A stretch of DNA of 51,755 nt from an uncultured Lachnospiraceae bacterium. GTDB lineage: Bacteria > Bacillota > Clostridia > Lachnospirales > Lachnospiraceae. Positions 15,539-24,653 of this stretch are shown piece by piece (position 1 is the stretch's first letter; every line of letters starts with the position of its first letter). The stretch spans positions 1-51,755 of the forward strand of contig CAJUBE010000034.1 of the NCBI GenBank assembly GCA_910584725.1, read 5' to 3'. The translations under genes were made by a program, and so were the position numbers. Under the pieces are notes generated by a model. It was given only the letters and a program-made list of their open reading frames with translations, did no database searches and was not told the DNA's origin.

Positions 15539-16393
15539 TTACTTTCCTGCGGACATGATATAGTGTATCACAATCTGGTCTATCGTCGGCTTCTCGAAGA
15601 GAAACACGCTCCCCAGAAGCTCCGCCCTATCGCTTGGCAGGATCGCCTCGAATCCGTAAGCGTTCTCCTCCAGCCCGATCAGCTCCTTCTTAAGCGCCGG
15701 CGGAATCTTCGCGCTCTCGCCTTTTACCAGAAGGAAGTTTTCTATCAGTTCATCCTTCGCGTCGTAGAGGACTGTCCTGCCTTTGTGAATAAAGTAAATA
15801 TAATCCGCAATCTGCTCCAGATCGCTTAAGATGTGGGTGGAGAAAATCACGCTCCGCTCCCCGTCCATCACATACTCCTGCAAAAGCTTCAGGATCTCCG
15901 TCCGCATCACCGGGTCAAGCCCGTTGGTTGCCTCATCCAGCACCAGCAGCTTCGTATCTCTGGCAAGCACCGACGCAAACATCAGCATCACCTTCATGCC
16001 TCTGGAAAAGTCCTTGAGCAGCTTATTTTCCGGCAGGTTCCAGTTCCGGATAAAGCCGTTGAACTTATCCGCGGAAAACGTCGGATAAAAGTCCTTCAAT
16101 ATGGTGCGGATATGCTTGATTTTAAAGTGGTCGGGGAAATAGGACTCATCCCCCACATAACCGATTTTCTCCTTGTAAGCCTGCTCGTTTTCCTCGCGGG
16201 ACAGCCCGTCGATTTGCACCTCGCCGCCCGTACCTTTGACGATGCCCGTGATCAGATTCAAGGTAGTCGTTTTCCCGGAGCCGTTCGCCCCCACATACCC
16301 CATAATATAGCCTTTTGGCAGGGTAAAACTGATATCTTTTAAGTCAAAGTTTTTATAGTGCTTCGACAAGTTTTTTACTTCCAGCAGTTCCAT
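15539..16393 (-). CDS. ABC transporter ATP-binding protein
   Basis: About 284 residues from the ATG at 16393, where GGAG has good spacing; ATG codons at 16396 and 16405 are alternatives. Walker A is GANGSGKTTTLNLITG. The signature motif is degenerate (KDFSRGMKVMLMFASVLARDT) and Walker B is LLVLDEATNGLDPVM, followed by the H-loop IFSTHILSDL. The C-terminal 60 residues are an added domain common in exporters of the YtrB/BcrA class. It powers the permease encoded next to it. Confidence 0.92.
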   Translation of the reverse strand: MELLEVKNLSKHYKNFDLKDISFTLPKGYIMGYVGANGSGKTTTLNLITGIVKGTGGEVQIDGLSREENEQAYKEKIGYVGDESYFPDHFKIKHIRTILKDFYPTFSADKFNGFIRNWNLPENKLLKDFSRGMKVMLMFASVLARDTKLLVLDEATNGLDPVMRTEILKLLQEYVMDGERSVIFSTHILSDLEQIADYIYFIHKGRTVLYDAKDELIENFLLVKGESAKIPPALKKELIGLEENAYGFEAILPSDRAELLGSVFLFEKPTIDQIVIHYIMSAGK

Positions 16394-16481
16394 CATTTTC
16401 TCCATTTCTGCGCTGCTTTTGTCTCAACTATGTTGAACCGGCGCATTAACCAAGTTTGTGACAAGTTTCCTTTTTGAGACT

Positions 16482-16853
16482 CTATGTTTCCAATAAGTTA
16501 TGAAAAATATCCGTCAGTTCGCCTTTGGACATCCCCATCGTCTTCGCCGTCTCTATCGCCGTGGACAGCCCTTCCTCGATCCGCAGAAGGTACTGCTCCC
16601 GCAGCAGGTTGTTGTCTGTGGGAAGCACTACGCTGCCCTTCCCCTGCATGGTGGCGATAAATCCCTCCGTTTCCAGCTCGCTGTAGGCGCGGGTCGTTGT
16701 GATCACACTGACGCCCACCTCCTTCGCCAGCTGGCGGATGGAGGGAAGGGTTTCTCCCTCCGGTATCTGCCCGTTTAAAATCTGCTCCTTGAGCTGCTCT
16801 CTGATCTGCGCATAGATCGGCAGCTCAGATTGGTTCGATATGATAATTTTCAA
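16482..16853 (-). CDS. GntR-family regulator, YtrA type
   Basis: 123 residues from a TTG start at 16853, which has AGGGAGG six bases upstream. An upstream ATG at 16892 lacks this and would cut into the leader. The winged helix (PIYAQIREQLKEQILNGQIPEGETLPSIRQLAKEVGVSVITTTRAYSEL, cited here by its start) occupies about 8-75. A short C-terminal helical part follows, as in the YtrA group. It is the first gene of the ABC operon and almost surely represses it through the palindromes on its promoter. Confidence 0.85.
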   Translation of the reverse strand: MKIIISNQSELPIYAQIREQLKEQILNGQIPEGETLPSIRQLAKEVGVSVITTTRAYSELETEGFIATMQGKGSVVLPTDNNLLREQYLLRIEEGLSTAIETAKTMGMSKGELTDIFHNLLET

Positions 16854-16906
16854 TGTATGCCTCCCTTGTTCTTTTGCGCTCCCTGTCGTCACAGCTCACG
16901 CTATCA

Positions 16907-16954
16907 GTATATACTGTATATATATCATTATATACAGTATATACAGTTTGTCAA
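16907..16954 (-). promoter_or_regulatory. Consensus promoter buried in a GntR operator
   Basis: On the minus strand TTGACA (16954-16949), 16 bases, TATAAT (16932-16927). The arms GTATATACTGTATATA (16908-16923) and TATATACAGTATATAC form a long inverted repeat that covers the spacer and -10 box. This is the expected position for autorepression by the YtrA-type protein. Confidence 0.8.
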
Positions 16955-17020
16955 CACCCTTTTGGAAAAGAACCGTATATCTTCTGTCTCTGTTTATGTG
17001 CATAAAGAAAGAGCGGGATA

Positions 17021-17809
17021 TTATTCCCGCCCAAACAAGTTTCTTTTTGAAATTTCCCGAATCCCTAAAAATAGCAGAATCATAATACTGATCCACTGTG
17101 ATGTCGAAAAGAGCCCCCAATGACCCCTGGCAGAATCTCCTCTCAGAAATTCCAGCAAAAATCTGGCGCAGGCGTACATCGCCAGATACTTTTCAAAAAT
17201 CCCGGAGGATTTGTATGTGTCTACCTTTTTCAGAAGAATCCATACAAGTACGCCAAAAATCACCAGATCGGCAAAAGTCTCCATCGCCTGCACTGGAACG
17301 AGCCGGACACCATTCGGCGCGTACAGGGAATCCGTATAGCATATGCCTATGCGCATCCGCGTCTCCCTGCCATAGCAGCACCCGACAGCCGCACACCCCG
17401 CTCTGCCCAGCGCATGCGCCAACGGCAGGGCCGGAGTCAGAAGAGAAAGCGTTTTGGCATAATCAATCGAAAAATACCGAGATGCAGCCCTGACGGCAAA
17501 TACCGCGCCAAACAATCCGCCATAAAAAACAAACCCGCCGCTTATCATACTTCCGAGGTACTGCCTCAAATCCGCTTCGCCGCTTCCGACGCTTTGCACG
17601 ACATCCGGAAGCGCAAGCAGAACGTAGAGAAGCTTCGCACCTGCAACCGCGCCTATCGCAGCCCAGACATAGACATAAACGATATCCTCGAAGTCCTCAG
17701 ATTTTATCCTTGTCATAAAGAACAGATAACCGATTCCCAACAGGAACCCCGCCGCGCCGTACAGACCGTATGCGCTTATCCCGTTTAATCCGGTCAATAT
17801 TTCTTTCAA
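17021..17809 (-). CDS. Lgt-like membrane protein (prolipoprotein diacylglyceryl transferase family paralogue)
   Basis: 262 residues, TTG start, about seven membrane helices. Family marks are GGFVFYGGLFGA, HALGRAGCAAVGCCYG (about 133-148) and RFLLEFLRGD. True Lgt transfers diacylglycerol from phosphatidylglycerol to the lipobox cysteine and has an Asn-containing version of the GR motif. Here that place reads GRAGCAAVGCCYG with several cysteines. This fits a known-looking clostridial side group, so the substrate may differ. It lies 26 bases after the small membrane protein gene and shares its operon. Whether it is the only Lgt of the cell cannot be judged from this window. Confidence 0.75.
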   Translation of the reverse strand: MKEILTGLNGISAYGLYGAAGFLLGIGYLFFMTRIKSEDFEDIVYVYVWAAIGAVAGAKLLYVLLALPDVVQSVGSGEADLRQYLGSMISGGFVFYGGLFGAVFAVRAASRYFSIDYAKTLSLLTPALPLAHALGRAGCAAVGCCYGRETRMRIGICYTDSLYAPNGVRLVPVQAMETFADLVIFGVLVWILLKKVDTYKSSGIFEKYLAMYACARFLLEFLRGDSARGHWGLFSTSQWISIMILLFLGIREISKRNLFGRE

Positions 17810-17835
17810 CTCAGGCGACCTTTATCAGCACAGCC

Positions 17836-18147
17836 TTAGCTCAGCGCCGCTGCGGTTCCTAAAACGCCGACACATGCCACACACGCCACAAAGACAAGCG
17901 CGCTGCCGATCACGCCGATCAGAGAGCATACAAAGCCTGCCGTCCTCATTCCGCCGACAAAGCCTGCCTTTTTCGCATTGGATGCGCAAATCAAACCGAT
18001 AATACCCGTAATAAGACCGATCAGCGCTCCCATTCCAAAAAACCACGTAGCGATTGAAACGATTCCCAGCACCAGACTGGCGATCGCCGCGCCCTTTCCG
18101 GGTTCATTTCCGTTTGAAGTATTACTTACATAATTGTTTCCGTCCAT
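17836..18147 (-). CDS. Small DUF4190-like membrane protein
   Basis: 103 residues from the ATG at 18147 (GGGAG upstream); an in-frame ATG at 18165 would give six more residues. A polar head of about 20 residues is followed by two or three hydrophobic, Gly/Ala-rich helices (GAAIASLVLGIVSIATWFFG, VGGMRTAGFVCSLIGVIGSA). It resembles the DUF4190 family by pattern, like the gene at 13617. Role unknown. It is the first gene of an operon with the Lgt-like protein. Confidence 0.6.
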   Translation of the reverse strand: MDGNNYVSNTSNGNEPGKGAAIASLVLGIVSIATWFFGMGALIGLITGIIGLICASNAKKAGFVGGMRTAGFVCSLIGVIGSALVFVACVACVGVLGTAAALS

Positions 18148-18196
18148 TTTACTTTTCTCCCTCATCTTTTATCTTTCTGTTTACAACACTATAGCT

Positions 18197-18225
18197 ATTA
18201 TAGTTTATTGTCAATAGAATTGCAA
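18197..18225 (-). promoter_or_regulatory. Promoter of the DUF4190-Lgt operon
   Basis: On the minus strand TTGCAA (18225-18220), 17 bases, TATAAT (18202-18197). Confidence 0.65.
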
Positions 18226-18308
18226 TAAAAATGAAATCATGACGAATTATGCAGAAAACCGCGAATCAAAAAGTTTGTATAATCAAACTACTACATAAAT
18301 CTGCACAC

Positions 18309-18345
18309 AAAAAAAACAGGAACCTCGCCTTAAACGAAATTCCTG
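18309..18345 (-). terminator. Terminator after tRNA-Arg
   Basis: CAGGAA pairs with TTCCTG around a 17-base loop, and eight T follow on the minus strand. Confidence 0.8.
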
Positions 18346-18356
18346 CTCCTAATCAC

Positions 18357-18430
18357 CGTGCGTTAGAGGATTCGAACCCCCGACCTTTTGGTCCGTAGCC
18401 AAACGCTCTATCCAGCTGAGCTAAACGCAC
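18357..18430 (-). tRNA. tRNA-Arg (ACG)
   Basis: Full 74-base cloverleaf: acceptor GTGCGTT/AACGCAC, D-arm GCTC/GAGC, anticodon stem TTTGG/CCAAA with loop CTACGGA (anticodon ACG, read as ICG), T-loop TTCGAAT. CCA is not encoded. It has its own consensus promoter and terminator. Confidence 0.95.
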
Positions 18431-18483
18431 ACATCCTGCCGTGCACTCTGTCATATAAACAGAACACCCCGACAACATATGAA

Positions 18484-18512
18484 ATTATATATAGTTTTTC
18501 GGAAAATGTCAA
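18484..18512 (-). promoter_or_regulatory. tRNA-Arg promoter
   Basis: On the minus strand TTGACA (18512-18507), 17 bases, TATAAT (18489-18484), a perfect consensus. A GTAACAG/CTGTTAC hairpin lies just upstream at about 18541-18571. Confidence 0.8.
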
Positions 18513-18610
18513 GGGTTTGCCGCATATTTCCATCTCATTTCGTAACAGTTCAGTCTTCGGCTTCTCTGTTACCTCATTTTTTTCAGCCCCACATCCCCAC
18601 AGACAGGAAA

Positions 18611-18640
18611 AGAGCCGCTGTACCGTAGTACAATGGCTCT
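18611..18640 (-). terminator. Terminator of the chemosensory operon
   Basis: AGAGCC...GTAC pairs with GTAC...GGCTCT (one mismatch); TTTT follows on the minus strand. It lies 40 bases after the MCP stop. Confidence 0.75.
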
Positions 18641-18680
18641 CTCCTCTATGTTGTGCAGACTGTCACGGTCTGCCCGTTTC

Positions 18681-20462
18681 TTAATACTTGTCGTCGTAAT
18701 CTCCGTCCAGAGAAATCGTCGGCTCGCTGCTGTATGTAGGCGCAGCGTCCGCAAAGCTGCTGGCACCCATACCGGTGTTTGTCGCGAGCTGATATCTCGC
18801 CATAAGGTTCTTGAGGGTAACCGCCTGGTTGGAGAGCTCCTCGCTGGCCGCCGCACACTGCTGGCTGGTTGCCGCGTTGGTCTGTACCACGGTAGATACC
18901 TGAGAGATCGCCTGATCGATCTGGGAGATCGCCGTCGCCTGATCGTTGGAGGAAGTGGTAATGTTACTGATCAGACCTACAATTTCGTCGATGGAAGTTA
19001 CAATCTCATCCAGAGACTTCGCCGTATCCTGCGCAATCTTTGTACCGTTGCCAACCTTGTGGATCGTATCGTCGATCATCTCCGCCGTCTCGCTGGCTGC
19101 CGCAGCGCTCTTCGCCGCCAGATTTCTCACTTCCTCAGCCACAACCGCAAATCCCTTGCCGTGTACGCCCGCTCTCGCTGCCTCAACCGCCGCATTCAGC
19201 GCCAGAATATTGGTCTGGAACGCGATATCGTCAATTGTCTTGATGATCTTGGAGATCGTCTCGGAGGATGCGTTGATATCATCCATTGCGCCGATCATGG
19301 ACTTCATCTGCTCGTTGCCGGACGTTGCCATCTCTTTGATATTCTGTACCAGAACATTGGCTTCGCCTGCTTCTGTCGCATTAGCCTTGGTACGCTGTGT
19401 CACCTCATCCATGGAAGCAGTTACCTGCTGGATTGCACTTGCCTGCTCCGTGGAACCCTGTGCCAGAGCCTGGCTGGCATTCGCCACCTGCTCGGAGCCG
19501 ACGGTGATCTGCGCGCTCGCCTCTTTTACGTTGCTCAGTGTCATGTTGTTCTCGGAAAGCAGTCTGACAATCGCCTTGCCAAGTACATCCTTGTCACTGC
19601 GAGGATTCGCTTCTCTGGTCAGATCACCCTTGGAAATAGCCTCGGTAATTCTGGTCTGCTCCCTGATCGCATCCGCCATCTGTGCAAACTCGTCAAGCAG
19701 CTCACCCAGATCGTCATTGTAAATCTTCTCACAGTCTACATCAATGTCGCCCAAGGTCATCTTCTTAGCCGCCTCAGACAGCTTCGACATAGGTCTGGTA
19801 ATCGCTTTGATCAGGAACAGGCAATACATAATGGTAATCAGAACCGCCAGAACCATGACAACCACCTGCAGAATGGTCAGACCGGTCAACTGCTGCTGGA
19901 TCGTCGTTTCCTTCTCTTTGGTATCCGCTTCTATCGTGTTGATCAGTTCAACAAGACTGTCCTCCACATCATCCGCGATTACCTTGCCGTTGGTCATCAA
20001 ATCGTTGACCGCCTGCTCTACCTGCCCTGCCTTCGCCTTGTCAATATCTCCCTGTGTGGACTCATACCAAGAATTTATCTTATCTTCAACCGTCTGATAC
20101 TGTGACTGAATCTCGGGAGACAGACTTACCATTCTGCCTTCAAAGAGATCCAGATATTTTCTGGCGTCCGTTTTATACTCTTCAATCATCTGCTCCTGCT
20201 GCTGCAGCGCATCCGGATCGTCATAATAAGCAAACAGAATGTTGCGCACACGAACCTTAATATTACAGAAATCAGCAAATCCCTGCGTGATATCGAACTG
20301 TGCCAGCGCACTGTTGTTCAGACTCGTCCGCGCCTGGTTTACCATATTGGAGGACCATATGCCCACTGCTGAAATGATGAGCATTAAACCCAGCATTAAC
20401 ACGCTAAACAAAGTAATCTTATTTCTGACTGTCATGTCATTAATTGAAAATTTCTTCTTCAT
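18681..20462 (-). CDS. Methyl-accepting chemotaxis protein
   Basis: 593 residues. Membrane helix about 14-36, an extracellular four-helix-bundle sensor (about 37-195), a second helix about 196-220, a HAMP linker (about 222-275) and a long cytoplasmic signalling coiled coil. The hairpin tip reads IAFQTNILALNAAVEAARAG, followed by FAVVAEEVRNLA, the site that contacts CheA and CheW. Glu/Gln pairs flanking it are candidate methylation sites for CheR/CheB. It is the last gene of the che operon and the only receptor in the window. The ligand is unknown. Confidence 0.95.
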   Translation of the reverse strand: MKKKFSINDMTVRNKITLFSVLMLGLMLIISAVGIWSSNMVNQARTSLNNSALAQFDITQGFADFCNIKVRVRNILFAYYDDPDALQQQEQMIEEYKTDARKYLDLFEGRMVSLSPEIQSQYQTVEDKINSWYESTQGDIDKAKAGQVEQAVNDLMTNGKVIADDVEDSLVELINTIEADTKEKETTIQQQLTGLTILQVVVMVLAVLITIMYCLFLIKAITRPMSKLSEAAKKMTLGDIDVDCEKIYNDDLGELLDEFAQMADAIREQTRITEAISKGDLTREANPRSDKDVLGKAIVRLLSENNMTLSNVKEASAQITVGSEQVANASQALAQGSTEQASAIQQVTASMDEVTQRTKANATEAGEANVLVQNIKEMATSGNEQMKSMIGAMDDINASSETISKIIKTIDDIAFQTNILALNAAVEAARAGVHGKGFAVVAEEVRNLAAKSAAAASETAEMIDDTIHKVGNGTKIAQDTAKSLDEIVTSIDEIVGLISNITTSSNDQATAISQIDQAISQVSTVVQTNAATSQQCAAASEELSNQAVTLKNLMARYQLATNTGMGASSFADAAPTYSSEPTISLDGDYDDKY

Positions 20463-20477
20463 GGTGAATTCTCCTTT

Positions 20478-21020
20478 TTATGATTGTTCTTCCTTGCGAA
20501 CCTCTTCCATTGCTGCCACAATATCGTCCTGCTTAATCAGCTTCTCGGGATCGAGAAGGAGTGTCACTCTTTCTCCCGTTCTGGCCAGTCCATAAACATA
20601 TTTATTATGCTCATGTTCCTTTCTTCCCAGGGACGGCGGCGGTGCGATACTGTCCTCCGCAATGGTATCTACATCCGCTAATCTCTCCACGATCAGGCCG
20701 ATCATGGTTGATTTCACATCAATGACGATAATACACGTCCTGTCCGTATATTCGCACGATTCCATCTTAAATCTGACGCGAACATCAATTACAGGAATGA
20801 TTTTGCCTCGGAGATTGATCAACCCCTTAATGTAATCGTCCACCTCGGGGATTGCAGCAATCGGCTGCATCGCTATGATTTCATTCACATAGCTGATGCT
20901 TATGCCGAAAAACTCCTTCCCTATCTGGAACGTCATAAACATTCCTTTTTGGGAATCGTCCTCTTCCAACAGTTCTTCCGTCTCATCCGTTTCTTCTTTT
21001 TTCATTAACTCTTCCGCCAT
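20478..21020 (-). CDS. cheW: Chemotaxis adaptor protein CheW
   Basis: 180 residues. A short acidic, helical head (about 1-25) precedes a CheW beta-barrel domain (FQIGKEFFGISISYVNEII, GLINLRGKIIPVIDVRVRF, IGLIVERLADVDTIAEDSI, KYVYGLARTGERVTLLLDPEKL). It links the receptor to CheA. It lies 3 bases after cheA and 15 bases before the MCP gene. Confidence 0.95.
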   Translation of the reverse strand: MAEELMKKEETDETEELLEEDDSQKGMFMTFQIGKEFFGISISYVNEIIAMQPIAAIPEVDDYIKGLINLRGKIIPVIDVRVRFKMESCEYTDRTCIIVIDVKSTMIGLIVERLADVDTIAEDSIAPPPSLGRKEHEHNKYVYGLARTGERVTLLLDPEKLIKQDDIVAAMEEVRKEEQS

Positions 21021-21023
21021 GTA

Positions 21024-23159
21024 CTATCTCCTTTCTCCGTCATGCATCAGCAATCCGGCAATATCCAGGATCAGTGCAATGCTTCCGTCGCCAAGCTGCG
21101 TACAGCCCGAAAGCCCTTTGACCTTTCTGACATACGGGGGAATCGGTTTTACCACGATCTCCTGTTCTTGCAGCAGTTTGTCAATCAGTACGCACACCTG
21201 ACTGCCCTCATGTTCTAACACAACGATGATTCCTTCTTCAATCTTATCTACTGAATCAGGCAGATCATACCTTTCATTCAGGCGGATAAAGGGATAACAT
21301 TCCCCTCGCAGTACGATATATTCCTCACCGCTCGGCTCGCTGATGAGGGAATCTTCCCCCACTCTAACAAATTCCTTGATCGACGCCGTCTCAATCACAA
21401 ACGGGGAATTGCCTACCTGTACCACGATACCGTTGATAATCGCCAACGTGAGCGGAATCACCAGCGTCATCTCCGACCCCTCAAACTCCACGCTGGAGAT
21501 ATCAAGTCTTCCGCTGATGGACTGGATGTTCTTCACCACCACATCCATGCCCACGCCTCTGCCGGAATACTCGGTTACCTCCTCCTTGGTGGAAAAGCCC
21601 GGCAGTGTGATAAACCGGAAAATTTCTTTATCCGTAAATTCATTAATTGGCTTGTTTTCAATCAGCCCCTTCTCCAGAGCCTTCTGGTACAGCTTCTCTT
21701 TATTCAGACCCTTGCCGTCGTCCTTAACGCTGATATAAACCTTACCGCCCTCGTTCTTCGCCTCCAGCGTGATCTTTCCTTTCGCCGGCTTGCCGATAGA
21801 GGTACGGTCTTCCGCGTTCTCCTCGATACCGTGATCCACGGAATTTCTCACAAGGTGCATCAGCGGGTCGGTTATGTGCTCGATGATGTTTTTATCCACT
21901 TCCGTGTTCTCACCAATCACCTCAAGCTCAATGTCCTTACCGAGCTTTCTGGACACGTCGAATACGATTCTGCGCATCTTCTGGAACGTGTTGGTAAGAG
22001 GCATCATACGCATGGACATGATAACTTCCTGCAGCTCGGTCGTAATCTTGGAAAGCTGCCCGGACGCTTTCTGGAAGTTGGAAAGTTCCAGTCCCGGCAC
22101 CTTCAGATCCGGATTCTGCAGTACCACCGCCTCCGCAATAACCAGCTCTCCGATCAGATCCATCAGCGCGTCCATCTTCTCCACGTTCACGCTGATAATG
22201 CTCTGCTGTTTGGGCTGGTTCTTCGCCAGCGTCTTGCCCTTGCCGGCTTCCTTGGTCTTCACCACATAGTCGCCGGGCTTCGGTCCTTCTTTTTTCGCCT
22301 CTTTATTTCCATCGTCTTTTGCAGCCGCAGGCGCGACGACAACAGGCTCGGCTTCCTCTCTGCCAAACTCACTGAGCGCCCTGCCATACTCCTCTTTGGA
22401 CAGCTCGTCGAAATTGATCTCCTCCGCCTCGGAGCTGTCAATCAGCGCGATCACTTCTTCTTTGGAGCTTTTCGTCTGCAAGAGCATGTGAAAGCCTTCC
22501 GCCACAATCACATCGGCGCTCGCCTCGTTAGAGAGGATATCGTCCGGTGTGTAAAGCAGATCCTCGGCCACCTCTTTCAGAGCATAGGTCGCCGAATAAG
22601 CTCTCAGATTGCTCATCTGTGTATCGCTTCTGTAATGAATCGAAATCCGATAAAAATGACTGTCGTCACCCGCCACCGGCGTGATATAGAACTGTGTCGG
22701 CTCCACATGCTTATTAGCCTGCGGCATCTGAATGCCCTGATTCTTGATCTCGCCCTTCAAGCGGCCAAGAAACTCATCCAGATCCTCCACCAGCTGTTTC
22801 TCGTCACCGTCCGGTGTGTCGCCGTTCTTCAACTTATCTAGCTCACCTGTCACAAAGTCCGATACCGCAAGCACCTTCTCCACCAGCTCCATATGCGGCA
22901 CGTTATCCGGATGAGATTCTCTCAGGTAGTAAAACACATCCTCCAGTTTATGAGTCACTTTCGTGATGTTTTCATACATCAAAACGCCCGAGGAACCTTT
23001 AATGGTGTGCATGACGCGGAAAATCTCATTGATATCGGCATCATCGAAGCAATCAGCATCCTGTTTTTCCAATATGATGCCTTCCAGTTTCTCCAAAAGC
23101 TGTCCGCTCTCGTACAAAAACATGTCCAGCATACTTTCTGTGTTGAATTCTTCTGCCAT
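21024..23159 (-). CDS. cheA: Chemotaxis histidine kinase CheA
   Basis: 711 residues in the usual order. The P1 Hpt domain has the phospho-acceptor HTIKGSSG near residue 50. A P2-like response-regulator docking domain spans about 150-245, followed by a linker rich in Glu/Lys/Ala. The P3 dimerisation domain spans about 310-370 (MDALMDLIGELVIAEAVVL). The P4 kinase has HLVRNSVDHGIE, DDGKGL and GRGVGMDVV. The P5 CheW-like domain is at the end. It passes phosphate to CheB and to the receiver encoded downstream of cheB. All ATP-binding boxes are intact. Confidence 0.97.
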   Translation of the reverse strand: MAEEFNTESMLDMFLYESGQLLEKLEGIILEKQDADCFDDADINEIFRVMHTIKGSSGVLMYENITKVTHKLEDVFYYLRESHPDNVPHMELVEKVLAVSDFVTGELDKLKNGDTPDGDEKQLVEDLDEFLGRLKGEIKNQGIQMPQANKHVEPTQFYITPVAGDDSHFYRISIHYRSDTQMSNLRAYSATYALKEVAEDLLYTPDDILSNEASADVIVAEGFHMLLQTKSSKEEVIALIDSSEAEEINFDELSKEEYGRALSEFGREEAEPVVVAPAAAKDDGNKEAKKEGPKPGDYVVKTKEAGKGKTLAKNQPKQQSIISVNVEKMDALMDLIGELVIAEAVVLQNPDLKVPGLELSNFQKASGQLSKITTELQEVIMSMRMMPLTNTFQKMRRIVFDVSRKLGKDIELEVIGENTEVDKNIIEHITDPLMHLVRNSVDHGIEENAEDRTSIGKPAKGKITLEAKNEGGKVYISVKDDGKGLNKEKLYQKALEKGLIENKPINEFTDKEIFRFITLPGFSTKEEVTEYSGRGVGMDVVVKNIQSISGRLDISSVEFEGSEMTLVIPLTLAIINGIVVQVGNSPFVIETASIKEFVRVGEDSLISEPSGEEYIVLRGECYPFIRLNERYDLPDSVDKIEEGIIVVLEHEGSQVCVLIDKLLQEQEIVVKPIPPYVRKVKGLSGCTQLGDGSIALILDIAGLLMHDGERR

Positions 23160-23192
23160 ATTTCCTCCTCATCTTAAGGATTTCCAGATTTC

Positions 23193-23585
23193 CTAAATCA
23201 GCCCAAGCTTTTTTAATACCTTTTCAAACTTCTCCACATCAATCGGTTTCCCGGCATAGGCTTCACATCCAAGCTCAAACGCCATCTTTACATTGCGTTC
23301 GTCGTTCAGCGCCGTTGTCATAATGACTTTCACGCGTTTACTCTTGGGAATGCCCTTCTGCGCCTCAATATCGCGGATCGCCTTCAACACCTGATATCCG
23401 TCCATAACCGGCATCATCACATCCAGACATGCCAGATCATAAGGCTCCCCGTCCTCAAGCGCCATCATAAATGCATCCACAGCCTCTTCGCCATCCACCA
23501 TCACGTCACATTCTCCATAACGTGAGAGCTGCTTATCCATAAACTTACGGCTGGCGAAATCATCCTCTGCCAACAAAATCTTCAT
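23193..23585 (-). CDS. Single-domain response regulator (CheY-like)
   Basis: 130 residues from the ATG at 23585. It is one receiver domain with the acid pocket (EDD), phospho-acceptor in CLDVMMPVMDG, the conserved Thr in MTTALND and the Lys in AGKPID. It lies between cheB and cheA and so is the probable direct target of CheA. The flagellar-motor-binding character of a classical CheY cannot be confirmed. No flagellar genes are near, so its output may be something other than a motor. Confidence 0.85.
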   Translation of the reverse strand: MKILLAEDDFASRKFMDKQLSRYGECDVMVDGEEAVDAFMMALEDGEPYDLACLDVMMPVMDGYQVLKAIRDIEAQKGIPKSKRVKVIMTTALNDERNVKMAFELGCEAYAGKPIDVEKFEKVLKKLGLI

Positions 23586-23616
23586 ATGCACTCAGCTCCT
23601 TTCTTCAAAGTAGTAT

Positions 23617-24642
23617 CTATTTGCTCAACAGGCTGTAAATCTTTCCTGCAATTGCCGTAATCGGAGCCTGCTGCTGCACCGCGCCGATATCGAAAGCAAC
23701 CTTGGGCATACCGTAAACGACACAGGTCGCCTCGTCCTGCCCGACTGTCAGCGCGCCGGCGTTTCGCATCTCCAGAAGCCCCTTCGCGCCATCGGCCCCC
23801 ATGCCCGTCAGAATCGCGCCTACCGCCTTATTTCCTGCTGCCTTCGCCACAGAGCTGAACAACACGTCCACAGAGGGACAGTGCCCGCTCACTTTCTCCG
23901 TGCCCCTGCACTCCACCTGATAGCCATCACCCACCTTGACGAGCCGCATCTGCCTGTCGCCCGGCGCAATCAGCACCTGACCCTGCATCACACGATCGCC
24001 CGTCTGGGCCTCCTTCACAGCCACCTCGCACTGGTTGTTCAGGCGGTCCGCATACATCTGTGTAAACCCGGGCGGCATATGCTGTACAATGACAACGCCC
24101 GGAATATCTCTCTTAAATCTTTTCACCACTTCAAAAATCGCTTCGGTTCCTCCCGTGGAAGCGCCGATCGCAACGATGCGGTCTCTGCCGCCGGCGGGAG
24201 TGACATGACTCATAACGCTCGTGTTGTCCACGCGTTTCAGCTTGCCAACCTTTGCGGTGGAGGCGATTTTTACCTTCGCCGCCAGCTCTTGGCTTAAGAA
24301 ATCATTTAACTGATCCCTTGTCAGGTTGGACGGTTTATTGACAAAATCTACAGCGCCCGCCTCAAGCGCATCGAATACTTTGTTGTTCAGCGAACTGATC
24401 ATCACTACCGGCAGCGGATACTGAGGCATCAGTCTCTTCAAAAACTCTATGCCGTTCATCTTCGGCATCTCCACATCCAGCGTCATGACGTCCGGCTTAA
24501 ACTTGAGAATCGCATCTCTCGCCGCGTAGACATCCTCCACATCAGCCACAACCTCGATATTGGGATCTGCATTCAATCCCTGCACAAGCAGCTTGCGGAA
24601 CATCAGCGAATCATCCACAACCAACACTCTAATCGGTCTCAT
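23617..24642 (-). CDS. cheB: Receptor methylesterase CheB
   Basis: 341 residues from the ATG at 24642; TAGGAG stands 8 bases before it and a GTG three codons upstream is less likely. N-terminal receiver domain about 1-125 (VVDDS, TLDVEMPKMNG). C-terminal methylesterase about 155-340 with the catalytic serine in IGASTGGTEA, histidine in QHMPPGFT and aspartate in GMGADGAKG. It removes methyl groups from, or deamidates, the receptor after phosphorylation by CheA. It overlaps the 3' end region of cheR closely. Confidence 0.95.
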   Translation of the reverse strand: MRPIRVLVVDDSLMFRKLLVQGLNADPNIEVVADVEDVYAARDAILKFKPDVMTLDVEMPKMNGIEFLKRLMPQYPLPVVMISSLNNKVFDALEAGAVDFVNKPSNLTRDQLNDFLSQELAAKVKIASTAKVGKLKRVDNTSVMSHVTPAGGRDRIVAIGASTGGTEAIFEVVKRFKRDIPGVVIVQHMPPGFTQMYADRLNNQCEVAVKEAQTGDRVMQGQVLIAPGDRQMRLVKVGDGYQVECRGTEKVSGHCPSVDVLFSSVAKAAGNKAVGAILTGMGADGAKGLLEMRNAGALTVGQDEATCVVYGMPKVAFDIGAVQQQAPITAIAGKIYSLLSK

Positions 24643-24653
24643 GTCCTGCACTC

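Noticed and set aside
18633..20105. 490-residue plus-strand frame
   Set aside because: It runs antisense to the MCP gene; it has no family motif and arises from the codon pattern.
21831..22841. 336-residue plus-strand frame
   Set aside because: It is the antisense shadow of cheA.
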